From contig OY987271.1 in NCBI GenBank assembly GCA_963920665.1, positions 8,435,350-8,499,349 on the forward strand: DNA of 64,000 nt, in the 5' to 3' direction. This DNA is from Straminergon stramineum (Eukaryota; Streptophyta; Bryopsida; Hypnales; Calliergonaceae). The notes beneath the pieces were generated by a model that made no database searches, was not told where the DNA came from, and was given only the letters and a program-made list of their open reading frames with translations. The position numbers were made by a program, and so were the translations under genes. This document shows, in pieces, positions 37,298 to 49,676 of the stretch (position 1 is the stretch's first letter; the number at the start of each line of letters is the position of its first letter).

Positions 37298-38791
37298 GTT
37301 GATTCTACATTGAATTCACTACATGACAACTATGGGAGGCTTTCGTAACGTAAATTTCAAATGTAGTATAGAACTTCCGAAGCTATTAAGTAACCGAAAT
37401 TTCCCTAGACACAATTGTTCTGAATAATAATAAATTTTTCATTCATTGAAACTGAACGCATACAATTGTTTATATTATTCTTGTCAAAAAATCATCTAAA
37501 AATCTTTATTCATTTCTTGTGAAATCTTGATGATGTTCCAACAACCTTGTAGCAAGGAAACTTAAAGCACATTGCATCCACAATGATTGTTACAAAGAAC
37601 TCAATTACAAATCCAAATCCAAATCAGGTTCTGAAAAAAAACATGGTCGGTCATGGTAAATTGCAACATGGTACATTTAGTATCTATCCGTAATGCTTTG
37701 AGACTAATAAGCAGCGAGTAGTCACAAGCTTGAGTGTGCGGAAGATCTGAATTCAAATTGTTTTAGAAACAAGTTGTTTCAAATCTCCACTACTTTTTGA
37801 CAATAACTCAACACTAATAAATGATGTAATTCAACAAACAAACTGAATTCAAATACCCATATTGCTTTGAAGCTATAACACATTTGTCCCCAAAATGGAT
37901 ATAATGAGTACACAATGTAATTAAAACACCTTGACCTAATCGTAACCTAAACGATCTAGAAGCAACAGAACAATGTTTCCAATCATTATCCTCCAATATC
38001 GTATCTCTTCCTTAAGATCAAAATTGTTTCAGGTCACTACGGAAACTAAATTCCATTCACTATAATTTGAATTCCTCTCTACAAGTTTTGAGATTTGATG
38101 AAACCCCAAACCTCGGACTAAAATAAAAAATTTGATGTCAATAGAAACTGTAAATTTGAAACACTTGGAACATGTCTTACTGGCTCCAATCAAACAAGCT
38201 GCAGCATATATCATTGTCCCAAGGTAGTAGTTGGTCTCGATTCCTTATCTACATTCCCTTGCATGCAAATAACAACAAAAAGTCAAAACTATTTATGATC
38301 TTACGGCGCAACTTAAGTAGAACTTCACGCAAAAGCAAAACAAATTATGATCTATTCCTATGTGTGCCACTTTCATCATACGACCTCAAATAAATTGTAT
38401 CTTGCAATGGGCACGTCATCTATCTAGAATGTGACTCTGATAATAATACCACACGTTCAGCTAAGGAACTAAAATTGTACGGTAGCAAGCTTTTAAACTA
38501 GAACTAAGTGCACTTTCGATTAATGTCAGCATTCACTGCATAACTTGGTCCACATGACGTTGTGTCTAGCAGAACGATGAATCCTTGCCTACGGTCATTC
38601 ATAGATATTACGTGACTTGAGAGAGATAGATAGATAGATTTCGAGTATATTTAGATCAAATACTCTCAAAAGACACAGGAGAGTTCTGTACAGTGAAGAA
38701 TCTGCTTATTAGAATCTACCAATGCTGAAGAACATACAATAGTAAGAATAATAACCGCAAATTTTAGTGAAAGTCTCACCTGATCTAAATC

Positions 38792-41700
38792 TCATGAACC
38801 TGGTTTGAGATTCATTTCCGGAGTTTGGTCATGCCTCTTGGTAGATTTTTTCTCCTTGTCCTTAGGCCTTTTCCTAAACCTAAAAAAACGGAATCCTCCT
38901 TGATTTGTACGAGGGAGTGGAATGATTTGTTGATCCTCGATGATCTTATCAGACCCAGCCCTCTTAGCTTTGCCAACATCGGCTGTAATAAGCGAATGCT
39001 TCACTTGAACTTCTTTCCCTTTAGCTGTCGAGCAGACAAATTTTGAACTGTCCGCACTACCATTATTTACACCAGCGGTATCCCTATTTTCACTAGTTTG
39101 AGCAGCGGCCTTTTGGCTATTAAAATGCGCTATAAATTTCTCGAGGATTTCAAGAGCCCAGATAACCTCGGGATCCGTAGGTCCATCTTCTTCGGAGATC
39201 GGACTCAACTGCTCTTGCATCTCCACTGACGCAGTGGTGACTTGTATATCATTTGTTTCGGCAGTGGGTGCAGCCCCGTCGGTATTTGAATCGTGCTTAC
39301 CATTCGACAAACCATTTAAGATTGGCGCAATATGAGAAAGCGGACTGCTTAGTGGTGCACCAGTGTCTTGCTTTTCTTCCAAAAAAACATCCTCTGAAGT
39401 CCTCTTGGGGCCCTTGGACGAATCATCGTCAGATTGTGACTTAAAGGCAGATTCCAGAGAGTCAATTGCTTCTTGCTTGTACATGCCTTCGTATAATCCT
39501 GCTGATATATCTTTCTTTGATGGTGACATGGTCACTGGAGTAGGCTCATGCGAATTTAACGAAGCATCATCAAGAACTTGGAGCCGCTTATACATAGGGT
39601 CGGAATTGGCAAGTTTCTCCAGTTTGCTTCCTTTCACTCCCGAAACCGCCTGACGGACACAGAAACAACTAGGCATAAGATATTTTTCAACTGCTACAGG
39701 ATTCGTGCACGCCATGTTGTTTACTCAATTTTCAGTTCTATTCAGTTACTAGATGCATCGCAAAGAAACAACAACAAAATTCAAGTAAAGAATATTCACA
39801 ACGTATGTATTCGGTTCCTTCATCAGGTTTAAATGACTAGTACAACACAGAAGGTCATTAAGCAGTGCAAACATTGTCGTGTCAAAACAGTCCTAGGATA
39901 TCCGCAAGAGGCATGAACTACAAAAGAAATCAATCCAACAGTCATTAACGTACCAAATCCTTAGCGTCAATAGAGAATGACTGGAATTTCTTTCGACATC
40001 TTCCGACTTCTCTGATACAAATATATGTACATTTTTTACCATTTTTTCGTGATTAGAAAACTTGACCAGCAAATTCGTGAAGTGGATAAGGGCATCACAC
40101 CTTCTGATAGAGCTTATAACCATGGCCAGCAAGCTGCCTTGCCATAAAGTTGATTAGCCACGGAGGGACAAGATCTAGCTTCATATCCAGATCCACAACA
40201 GTCCTGTACATAGTCCAATCACCCGGGAATTTATTTTTCTACTTGACTTCATACTTCGAACGCACCTATGTTGAGCTCTTCACTTAAGTTTCATTACTGT
40301 ATCACTCAGTATCTAACAAGTTCATTTCAAGTTCACTGACGAGTGATCACTGTCTAAACCAGAAAAAATCTGAGAACTTTATAACCGTCTGTAACACTAC
40401 TCGTCCATCCCAAGCAGAGTTCAGTTAGATGCAAAATAAAATTTACCGAAAGAAATTGCAGTTGTGTCCAATTTTCTGAAGTACAAATCCACCACTAAGA
40501 TCCATGCGGACTGCATTTGATTGCAATGCCGGTATTTGATCACTCCTAATTCCGTCGACCTTCGCATCTGGCACTTCTGGCGCCTGCATTAATCAGCGCA
40601 CTCAGAAACAAGAATCACTAGAAGCAAATAGAGCTGCTCAGCTCAAACAGTGTACACATCTCAAAATCAAGCTAATCTGTGAAATTCTAACCGGATTTGT
40701 GAAGGAATGTAGGTATTCTGAGAGCACAACCACTTGGGCAAAATAGGTTACTAAATCTTACCGTGTTATATAGTACAGCGACGAGGCCTTCATCAAAGTA
40801 CTCCAGTTCAAATGCTGATAAAATCACCTCGCGCATAGCAAAGGGCCATGGTACTTTGAACCTTCATTAAGTAGCCACCCACCAAATTTCTAATTAGAAC
40901 AATACGAAGGATAGCTAAGAACAGCTCGAGCATTGCAAGAGCACCTTAACAGAAAGCAAGTAAAATGTGGCACTATTCTTCGCTCTTTGTGGCAAGCCCA
41001 CGTTCAAAATATAGAACAACGCTCACGAATGCGACAGGGAACATTACAAGTATTTGCAAATTCTGTAAACTAGAAAGAGAATTTATTTAACATTGATTCC
41101 TTAGCATTCAAGCTAATACCTCAACACGGAATAGTCTCCACCAACTGTGTCTCTTTCAAGCCACCTTGACTCTACGATCTTGAACGTAGGTGCATGAAAC
41201 ATTGGCCACCTGCAAGAATCTCTGCGTCATTTCTTCAACATGTATGTTACCCTTCCATCATTAAAACTAAACTGAACAACGCAAGTACTCAACCTAAATA
41301 TGATCATCCAGAAGATTTCCAACATGCTTGTCATGCGAATGTCCTTGACTGCTGGCCAACAGTTAGCGTCTTCTAAAATATTCATGCTGATATACCTTAA
41401 ACGGTCTTCAGAATGTATTAGCATGCACTGAATGTCGTCAAATCGTTTCACAGTGAAAACACTTCAACCACAAAATAAGTACACATGCGCAAGCCTTACC
41501 ATTCTTTATACATAGGCACCTCGCATCCAACGCACAAAGCTGCAACACCAACGACGATGGAAGTAGCAACGTTAACTCTGAAATAGAGATCAGGAAACTC
41601 AATGAAATAACATGAATACCTTAGAACCTTGAGCAAAGTGATCGAGGTATAACAAGAAGCTGCAGTCTCCGAAGTAAAATGTGATTACCGTGTGAAAGAG

Positions 41701-43177
41701 GGCCATCAATTATGCCGTCCAGGCATAGAGAGTGGTATGGAGCGCCTTCTAGCCCTTCTCGATACATAACCCGGAACCGTGGAGTATCTTGCTTGACCTA
41801 CGCAATGACATAGCAGCAAATTAAAAATTAGAATGTCCATAACCAATTGACCAAGTTCATCGTTAGGATCATTCGGATGTGGACTTGTCCGACATTTCAT
41901 TCAGAAGAGACGACAGCACTACAAGATATCGAAATAAATCACATCTGAGCAGTAAAGCAGGACACAAGCACAACTATTGAAAACAGGAGTGATCACGGGA
42001 GGGAGAGGCCACAACAGAGCCCTAAGCAGACCGTCAAGATAAAATGAAGTGAGCTCGTACAAATCGGTAGATTAGAGTTAGATTCAAAGATGTTCTCTAT
42101 CATTTAAGCAGACTGAAAGTGCGAATCTCGAAATAAATGAGGACCTAGAAACCTAACGAATCTCTCCAAACATTGGCTCAAATATCAACATGTCCGCCAA
42201 TATATGCGCCCCTTTTTAGACTCTAGCGAACTGCCGGTAGACATCTAAAATTGCCGAGAATGAGAGATAGAGAGTTCACCTTCCATTCGCCGTCTACAAC
42301 TTTCGTCGTCCTCTCTCCTTTAGTACTCCTCAAATCATCCAACAATTTCAGCAGCTGGTTGCTCTTTCTTTCCACGACTTCATCAGTTATAAACTTCCCT
42401 GTTTGAATCAATGTAGCAAATTTAAAACTATTCAGTCGACGTGTACAAGAAAAAGCAGACAGGAGGATGCTCGCGGTGTACACATTCGATAATCACCATT
42501 GAAGTTTCCAAGAACACCACTAGACCAACTCAAATCCTACCGGAGACAATAATCTAAAATATGCAATCCCAAAAGCTTGTCTAACAGAGAGTTCCCCTCG
42601 GTTCTGCTTACACATTCGATTTGCTACCTTGCGTGCATGTGCTTGAAAAGTAGTAAGAACGAGATGAGACGCAGACATTGTGTCTTTGCACTTGACAGCA
42701 ATAATTCCAGCAATTGAAAGTTACACCTCTAAATCAAATAGGCCAGAAGGAACACCAAGATAAGGCACTCCAAAAAGTCAAACATAACTATATTATCCAG
42801 AACATACTGCCCTCTACCGCCAATAATTCACCTCGAATCGGTGATGATGAGTTTCTATGACGCAAATTCTCCACCGTTCACCACCTTACCTCATTCTAGT
42901 AATGTTGACAAGAAACAAAAGAAACACGAAACAGAGGCTTCACGATTGCAAGCTACCAGCACCGTCAAATTCTACTAGTCTAGATTTGGATAGCAGCATC
43001 ACACCAACAGCAGCAGAAAATAAGAGAACATCAGAAAAGAGAATGTCCTGCCAAATAACCTGCACTCGTTTTAAGCAGCTGCTTGCGAACAAGATTATTG
43101 AGAATAGCCGTATCCGACAAAGCAGAAGACGATAACGTTTTGTCCAACCGATGCCGCGCCTCGATGGCACTTGTCAT
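38792..43177 (-). CDS. START-domain (StAR-related lipid transfer-like) protein, 9 exons
   Basis: Exons 43060-43177, 42280-42398, 41689-41797, 41500-41539, 41120-41209, 40762-40861, 40447-40583, 40101-40203 and 38792-39649 join in phase into about 557 residues starting MTSAIEARHRLDK. Residues ~80-285 resemble plant START proteins of the polyketide cyclase/lipid transport superfamily: VKQDTPRFRVMYREG, KEWWPMF, VVDLDMKLDLVPPWLINFMA and RQLAGHGYKLYQK. These domains bind a lipid or other hydrophobic ligand in a helix-grip cavity; the ligand cannot be told from sequence. The ~270-residue C-terminal tail, mostly in the last exon, is disordered with acidic stretches and a basic end (RFFRFRKRPKDKEKK). 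No signal peptide, transmembrane helix or homeodomain was seen, unlike HD-ZIP START factors or the membrane-anchored CP5-like group. All introns are GT-AG. Confidence 0.88.
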
Positions 43178-44298
43178 TTTTCTTAGTCCTCCCCCTCATA
43201 CACCGTCGCTGAACCGACTGCGCGTCCTCTCTCATCAAAAAATCAACACACACAAGCTACCAGAAACATCACCAATTCCGCTTCTACCTTGAAATCAACC
43301 AACGCGGCCACTCGTTTCACGATACCGAGGTCTTTCTTCCCCACGGCCAGCGTCCAAACCACACCACATCACAAACGACCGTCCAGTGTCCTCTGTAACG
43401 CCATCCACTCACCAAACCCTGCTTCTACCTCGTTCTTGCACGATTCCGCACCAAATTCGCTAAAATTGCTACCGAAAGATTGCTTGCGACGCGGAGGCTC
43501 TCATTCAGGCTATCACCGTCGCAATCGCAATGGCGATTGCGGCAAGCAAGCCGGGCCTGGTCGTCTTTACTTGTTCAGTCAGTGAGTTCTGGCGCTGGAC
43601 GCTCGCCTGGTCCTTTCGTGGTGAACTGGTTCCTTTGGTGGTTCCTTTCTTTCTGGGAAATTCGGGGTTCTGGATCCACCAATAATTCTGCACCTTCTCT
43701 GCTGCTGCCTTCGTGGAGCCAGTCCTTTTTTTAGTGGTTTTTTCTGGTGACTCTTGTACCCTGGGTAATGAAGAGCTTAGAGTGTGCGGAAGTTTGTTGG
43801 GGTATGATTGGAGCACGTGTCGAGTAAGGAAGAAGTCAGGTTGGTTAGTACTTCTTATATGTAATGGGGGATTCCAACGTCAAGATTCTACGTAAGTTAT
43901 TTGTAAATACCTTACTCTTGGAAGGTTCTCTTCTTGTGTGCTTGTGTGCTAAAATTATATTGTGAGTTCATCATCGCTTTTTGCAATTTGTTGAACTCCT
44001 AGTATCAAACTTATCTTCTTTTTCTCATACGCCAATATGAGATGATTGAGTTTTTCTAAACATATTGGAAATTTAGAGTTTGAGTCATAATTTAATTTTA
44101 ATTTTTTCATTTAATATTTAATAATAAGATTATTATTATTATTATTAATGATAATGATAATGATGTAACAATTGAAAACTGAAAAAACTGAGGTCTTCAT
44201 TTTTCTTGTTTGAAAATCATTATTTAGGACACTACCAAACTCTATCTAAGAAGGGTTGACAATTTTGAAGGATAAATCTAAACTAAAAGTTGATATAT
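43178..44298. other. Upstream region of the START gene, then AT-rich spacer
   Basis: 43178-43750 is moderately GC-rich and likely holds the 5' UTR and promoter of the START gene on the minus strand. Overlapping open frames occur on both strands. A palindrome GCAATCGC-AATG-GCGATTGC lies near 43521-43540. From 43900 the sequence becomes AT-rich with a short ATT/ATG microsatellite near 44129-44165. Confidence 0.45.
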
Positions 44299-44530
44299 TT
44301 AACCCTTAAAGGATGGACTAGTGACCATGGAAATCATGCCTTTTGGAACCATGTGACATCATCTACTTTAAAAAAATTTTAAAAATACACATTAGAGGTC
44401 AAAGTACTATAAGAAATCTTCCCTTTCCGCACAAAATTCCTGGGATGAATAGTTACAGTTTTGTCCTAGATAGAGAGATTCCTTGTCATCCATCAGACAC
44501 TAAATGTCCTTGTCGACGTTTATGGGTTAA
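44299..44530 (+). mobile_element. TTAA MITE family C, copy 1 (232 bp)
   Basis: Begins TTAA-CCCTTAAAGGATGG and ends ACGTTTATGGG-TTAA. The whole 232 bp is matched in inverse orientation at 47580-47810 (shared: TTTGGAACCATGTGACAT, CACAAAATT, GATGAATAG, TTGTCATCCATC). Each copy has its own TTAA and CCC/GGG ends, so each looks like an independent insertion. A 92-codon frame here overlaps the element and is not a gene. Confidence 0.78.
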
Positions 44531-47500
44531 GAATCAACATCAAAATTTAGAAGGTAGTGGAATGAAACATTTATCTTTTAAACATATAATATTTTGTAAC
44601 ACTTTTGGGAATGAGTTGTGAAGAACAAAAGTCACTAGTATAATATTCTATCCATTTTTTAAACTTTTGTTTCAACTAATTATAAGTATATAAAGTATGG
44701 CATTTCTCATTAGAGCGAGTAGAAATAGCTACATATGCCAAAAATGGATATAGAATTGTATGAGTGTTAGAAAGTTTTTACAAATTTGTTGTCAATTTAT
44801 TAGGAGCAACTTTTAACAATGTAAAGTAGCTTTGTTGTATTCAATAATAAGGGACATGTTGTACTTTTGAGGTTTTCTAAATTAATTGTTTTAATTTGTA
44901 TAGATATGAAAGTGAAAAATTTGGTGAAGTTGTCTTAGGTTTATAACCTTTCATTGTATAATCAACACAATAAGATTTAGTCTCATTCAATTTATACACC
45001 ACAATATGCTCCAAAACTACAAATTTCATTCATCTTAGATTTCTTAAATTATTATGTTAAGTTAATAGCATTTGTATAATATGTTTTTGATAATTTCATT
45101 CTACAAATATTTATGTAATTTGAAGAGTGCTAATGTATACTAATTTCAAAAACTAGTGAAAGTAGATTAAAAAGTATTCTTCAAATTGACTTCAATATAC
45201 AAATTCCAAAAAATTGAATTTTGTATATGAATAACTTCACATTTCCAAATCATAGTAGAAATTTTTTTTAGAATTTTATATCACACTATTGAGATTCTTA
45301 CTAGATGAATGGAAGTGATCTTTTGAAAAGGAAACTCATTTTAGGAACATTTAAGTTAAAGTAACCTCACCTAATTATTATTTTTTTAATAAAACTCACC
45401 TCTATATATTCTAGTTTAAATTGAACAACCTATGTTTTAAGATATGAAGGTCAAACCCAAATATAGCTATTTTGGCACCACCTAGATACAATGTATATTT
45501 ATTGTAGGCTTTAATATTTTGTATTTCAAGCACTACATACAGATACAAATTCTTTTGGGTTAAACTTTATTTTCACCCTAAAAAGTAAGTTTTAACTTTT
45601 AATGGCTATAAGTCAACTTCATAGAATAACATTCATCAAGTTTAATTTTCAAGTTTTTTTCAAATTTATAAGTCATAACTCATACTAAACTATTTGACAT
45701 GTTCATTTTAGAAACTTGAAATTATAATATACACTCTGAATGGAACCCATACCATGTGGCTAAGTACTATAATTTGCATAGTTTTTTAAATGAATTTTTA
45801 AAAATAGATTTTCATGGAGAGGCTTAATATTAATGTGATTTTGAATTATTACTTATTTACCTAACTCTTAAGTGACCTCAATGTCAAAAATTGCCCTTTC
45901 AAAGAAGTAAAGTACCAATTTGGGCATTCCTATGCACCATATTAGGCTTTGATGCCAATTGCAAAATTAGGGGCGTTGAAAGTGAGTTAATTTTGGTATT
46001 TTCAAGAAAAAAAATCTATTGATGTGCAACTTCTATAAAGGATTTCTTGTTTCAAGGACCATGTTTAGGTATTTGGTAGACATGTAAGAAACTACATAAA
46101 TTTCTATTCCAAAATTCTTCATTGCCCAAGCCATATTCAACAAATCCTTCTAGACAAGATTATTGAATATGGATAGAGCTTCCCTAGTGAAGACCAACTT
46201 AAAATTGAAGATGTGCCAATCAATGAGATGTTAGGGCAAATAGTTTATTTCTTACAAAGTTTATGGAATTATTTTGATTGTCGTGATCCAAACAGGCAAA
46301 GGCTTTAATCACTCAATATTAAGTTAAAGAAAATTTTATTGTCTCCATAGGATATGCAAGGGTGTGCATTGTAGTAATTCTCCAATATATTTTTCTCTAA
46401 ATGCAATGGTGGGGGAAGTTATGTAGTCTCAATGATCTTTCTTGAGTCTAGTCTACGTTTTCTAACACCTCATGCGAGGTTGTATTGTAGTAGATTCACA
46501 TATCATCAAAACGGGAGAAAGAACTAACAAATCTTTGTAGTGTAAAGACCAAGGAGCTCAAAATATGGGATATGTATGCAAAAAAAATTATTTATTACTC
46601 ACTTGCATAGTATTTTTTTAATTGATCAAATTTCTATTTATAGAATACAATTTTCTTTTTGTCAAATTGCTATAGTCCCACGTAAGCGAGCAAGAGTTTT
46701 CATTCCAATCCAAAATTTCATATAAAGTACATGTATCCTATATACATACTAAGACTCCTTCTACATAACCAAAGCAAATTTATGTTGATTCCTACAGGGA
46801 TTAATCTCATATTTATGAAAAAAAAATCTTATGACTTTGTAGGGTGAAACCCAAGGATGATTGTGTTAATGTATATTCACATTTAGTGTGAGAAGTAGCA
46901 AACAAATTACCAAAACAATCACTTAGACTATTAGCATAGTGAATTTCTATTTAAAATCACTATAAGGCACCCTAGCAATTATTGCAAGCATGGACTAGAC
47001 TGCAAAATTTTCATCTTGAAAAATAAATGTAGAAAATTTCCCCTTCTATCTTAATTAGGTAATTTTGTGTTTCTCAAACCTCCCTCATCGAATTCGAGGT
47101 CTGGAAGTTCATATATGAATTCAAATTTGCCAAATTTAATCATCTAATACTCAATAAATAATAAGTTCATGAGTTTCTCCAAGACGAAAAATTTGGTTGG
47201 ACTTGCCCTTGTGGGCCAAGATGAAATGCCCCCCTCGCTCATCTCATCCCTAATTTTATCTCTTGGGAAAAAACACATGATCTTTTTATTTGCCATGCAT
47301 GATAACATTTGGAAATTTTGAATTAATGCTTGCAATTTGAGCCCCCCAATTAGCTAGGAGTGGCGTAGAAAATAGATTAATCAAGCACAAAATAAGTAGG
47401 GGGGCTTCTTTTTTAACATGTATCCTTGAGAAAAAAATGGACTTCGGGAGGACCAGTGAGAGGGGTGGTTCTCCTAGCCCCATTCCCAAGATCGGGGTAA

Positions 47501-47579
47501 ACTAGCCCCCTTGCTCTTCCCCTCCAAGTCATTCCAAGGGTGCAAGTAAAACAAAAAAAAGCCCATGTTTTGTGCTTGA
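44531..47579. other. AT-rich spacer between two inverted MITE copies
   Basis: About 3 kb of AT-rich sequence with no long open frame and no transposase-like protein similarity that I can see. It might be ordinary spacer, or the heavily decayed interior of a larger element ending in the two inverted 231 bp sequences. Confidence 0.5.
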
Positions 47580-47810
47580 TTAACCCTTAGATGTCAAAGT
47601 AGACATTTTGTGTCGGATGGATGACAAAGAATCTGTCCATATAGGACAGAATTACAGCTATTCATCTTCAAAATTTTGTGAGAAAAGGGTAGGTCCTCAA
47701 TAGTAGTATGACTTCCAATAAATTTATTTTTTATTTTTTAAAGTAGATAATGTCACATGGTTCCAAAGGGGAGGATTTCCACGGCCACCAATCCATCCTT
47801 TAAGGGTTAA
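47580..47810 (-). mobile_element. TTAA MITE family C, copy 2 (231 bp, inverted)
   Basis: Begins TTAA-CCCTTAGATGTC and ends CCATCCTTTAAGGG-TTAA. It is the reverse complement of 44299-44530 with scattered differences. TTAA flanks both ends. Confidence 0.78.
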
Positions 47811-47930
47811 TTTACCTTGTGCCCTTCAACTAGTTAATTTAGGGTCTCTGATTGCAAATATGAATTCAAAATTTGTAAATCTTATCGTGCTTTGAAAATT
47901 AAGAAATTTAGCCTTTTCCCCAGGGGCTGG
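47811..47930. repeat. Diverged copy of the 448-655 element
   Basis: CTAGTTAATTTAGGG, GATTGCAAATATGAATTC and AAAATTTGTAAATCTTATC correspond to the interior of the left-edge insertion. It directly abuts the TTAA end of the preceding MITE. Only part of the element is recognisable. Confidence 0.45.
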
Positions 47931-49118
47931 ACTGCTGGAGCAGTGGGATCTGTTCACCCTGTCCCCTTCCCAGTGTGCAATAATTAAGTGCTCAGGTGTG
48001 AGCTGGGATTAAATGTTGGACTCCGTGTTGTTGGAGTTAATTTCTTCATGTATTCTTTGACTCATTTGACTCATCCCTGGCAGGTGAGTTCAATATTGAG
48101 CACATCCTGCACCTAACATGTGTCTGCATAAGTGAGTACTGGCTTCTGTCATTGCACCAGCAAGCAAAGTTACTGTAAACGTGCAACAACTCATCCTATC
48201 ATGCAGAGTTGCAGACCATCCTGGAGAAAATGGTTGAATATCTAAGTTAGCACACAACACAGTAATAATTTCATGAACACAGTGGCTTGGTGGATGCATG
48301 TGTTAAGTTATTGACATAAGGTAACATAGTCAAGTTATGTTGTTCACCATTTGCCCCCCAAATTTCTGTCAAATATTGTAAACATGCCACTAACCATTCA
48401 TATTTGGTTTGAATATGGTTTTCCACAAGGTGAATACAACTTTTTTTGTATTTAAAAAAAATTTGCAACTAGTAAATGAGATGAGAGTATTGCGATAAAA
48501 TGAAATGACAGTTGTATTTGAAAAGTTGTGACCTTTTCTACAATCAAGTTCACAACTATATGCATCAATGTGTTATCAATGTGTCATCCAATAATTGTGC
48601 ATGTTAGGTTTCACTAAAGGAAAACCTTACAAATGTTTCTCTCTTCTTTCTACACGTAGCTGTGAGACATTTCGATCAGATTTAACTCTCAAACATTTTT
48701 TGTGCAGTATCATGACATGCACAATAAGTGGTGGTGCACAGTCAGTAGCATGTCTATGATAGATGTCCATTGAAGTGTCATCAATTTGGCTTTCAAACTT
48801 TTGCTTTGTGGCATGTACTTTACAAATGGAGCTTCATAGTTGTCAAGTAACTTAACAGAAGCTTTTAGAGAATGGTTTGAGATCTTTGTTCAAGGTGCTT
48901 CAAATATGCACCTATTGAACATTTTTATGTTCTGGAAACAAATGAAATGGAATTTTTATTTTATTTTTATTTTTTGGAAAAACATGAAATGAAATGGAAT
49001 TTCATTGCATAGGATAATATTCAAGCCAACCAGCAAAAAGGCTTGGCTGGGAGAAAACAAACAAAGCAACAAGATTAGAGCAAACAAGACCTAGGAAGGA
49101 GAACACCATTTGCAAAGT
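47931..49118. other. Spacer, no gene seen
   Basis: About 1.2 kb with short frames on the minus strand only and no recognised similarity. Confidence 0.45.
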
Positions 49119-49676
49119 TTAACCCCTAAAGGAGGACAAAATGGATTTCAAGTAGATTCTTATGACCTCAATTTTTAGTTAAACTTTTTGAAACTTTCTC
49201 ATAAGATAGAAAAATTGATGAGCTTTGTGAGAATATAAGTCTTATTTCAATTGGTGCTTGGGAGCAAAGGTTATGCCATCTTAAACATAATTTTCATGTC
49301 ACCAGGCAGAAAAATAAATCGACAAAAACTTGAAATTTAATTAAATTTTTTTTTCTTATAGATTATATTTTTGTCTACATGTGAAGCTTTGATTCATTCC
49401 ATTTGGATTAATAATGTGAAAGTTAAGAACAATCTTGTTTTTTGGACAATATGAGCATCTTCTTGAAAAAATAACTTTAAATGCTAATATCTTCCAATCT
49501 ATGTGGTCAAATTTCATGAAATTTTTACCACTTGGTTTCGGACAAGTAAAGTATAAGATCCTATGGTTAGATTCTAAAAATATTTTTTGTTTTTGTTTTC
49601 TTAGGTGAACACAACAGAAATGACAGATTTGAGTGTTTTTTCACAGAAAAATGGCCTTGGTCCTTTAGGAGATAAT
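49119..49676 (-). mobile_element. TTAA MITE family B, short copy (inverted)
   Basis: Begins TTAA-CCCCTAAAGGAGGAC and ends CCTTGGTCCTTTAGGAG-ATAA, the last site having decayed from TTAA. Relative to 53819-54742 it is inverted and shorter (558 against 924 bp): its left part matches the right part of that element (GACCTCAATTTTT, TTTTTGAAACTTTCTC) and its right part matches the left (CAGAAAAATGGCCTTGGTCC). Confidence 0.72.

Larger units (their letters stand above)
25100..38700. other. AT-rich gene-free block with MITEs and other repeats
   Basis: About 13.6 kb without a convincing coding region. Composition is strongly AT-rich except for 31.6-33.4 kb. Supported contents are listed separately: foldback element copy 2, several TTAA elements, a long hairpin, a diverged repeat pair and a short tandem array. 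Open frames of 60-100 codons here lack coding signatures or lie inside MITEs. Confidence 0.65.

Noticed and set aside
39253..39653. Plus-strand frames of 63-96 codons over the last START exon
   Set aside because: Shadows of the minus-strand coding exon, which has clear protein character and phase with upstream exons.
43530..43582. Possible first exon of a plus-strand gene (ATG at 43530 followed by a GTGAGT donor)
   Set aside because: No continuing exons could be found downstream before the AT-rich block, and the segment lies in the likely promoter of the START gene.
44299..47810. Single 3.5 kb transposon with 231 bp terminal inverted repeats
   Set aside because: Each 231 bp end carries its own TTAA-CCC and GGG-TTAA termini, so two independent MITEs is the simpler reading; kept only as a finding.
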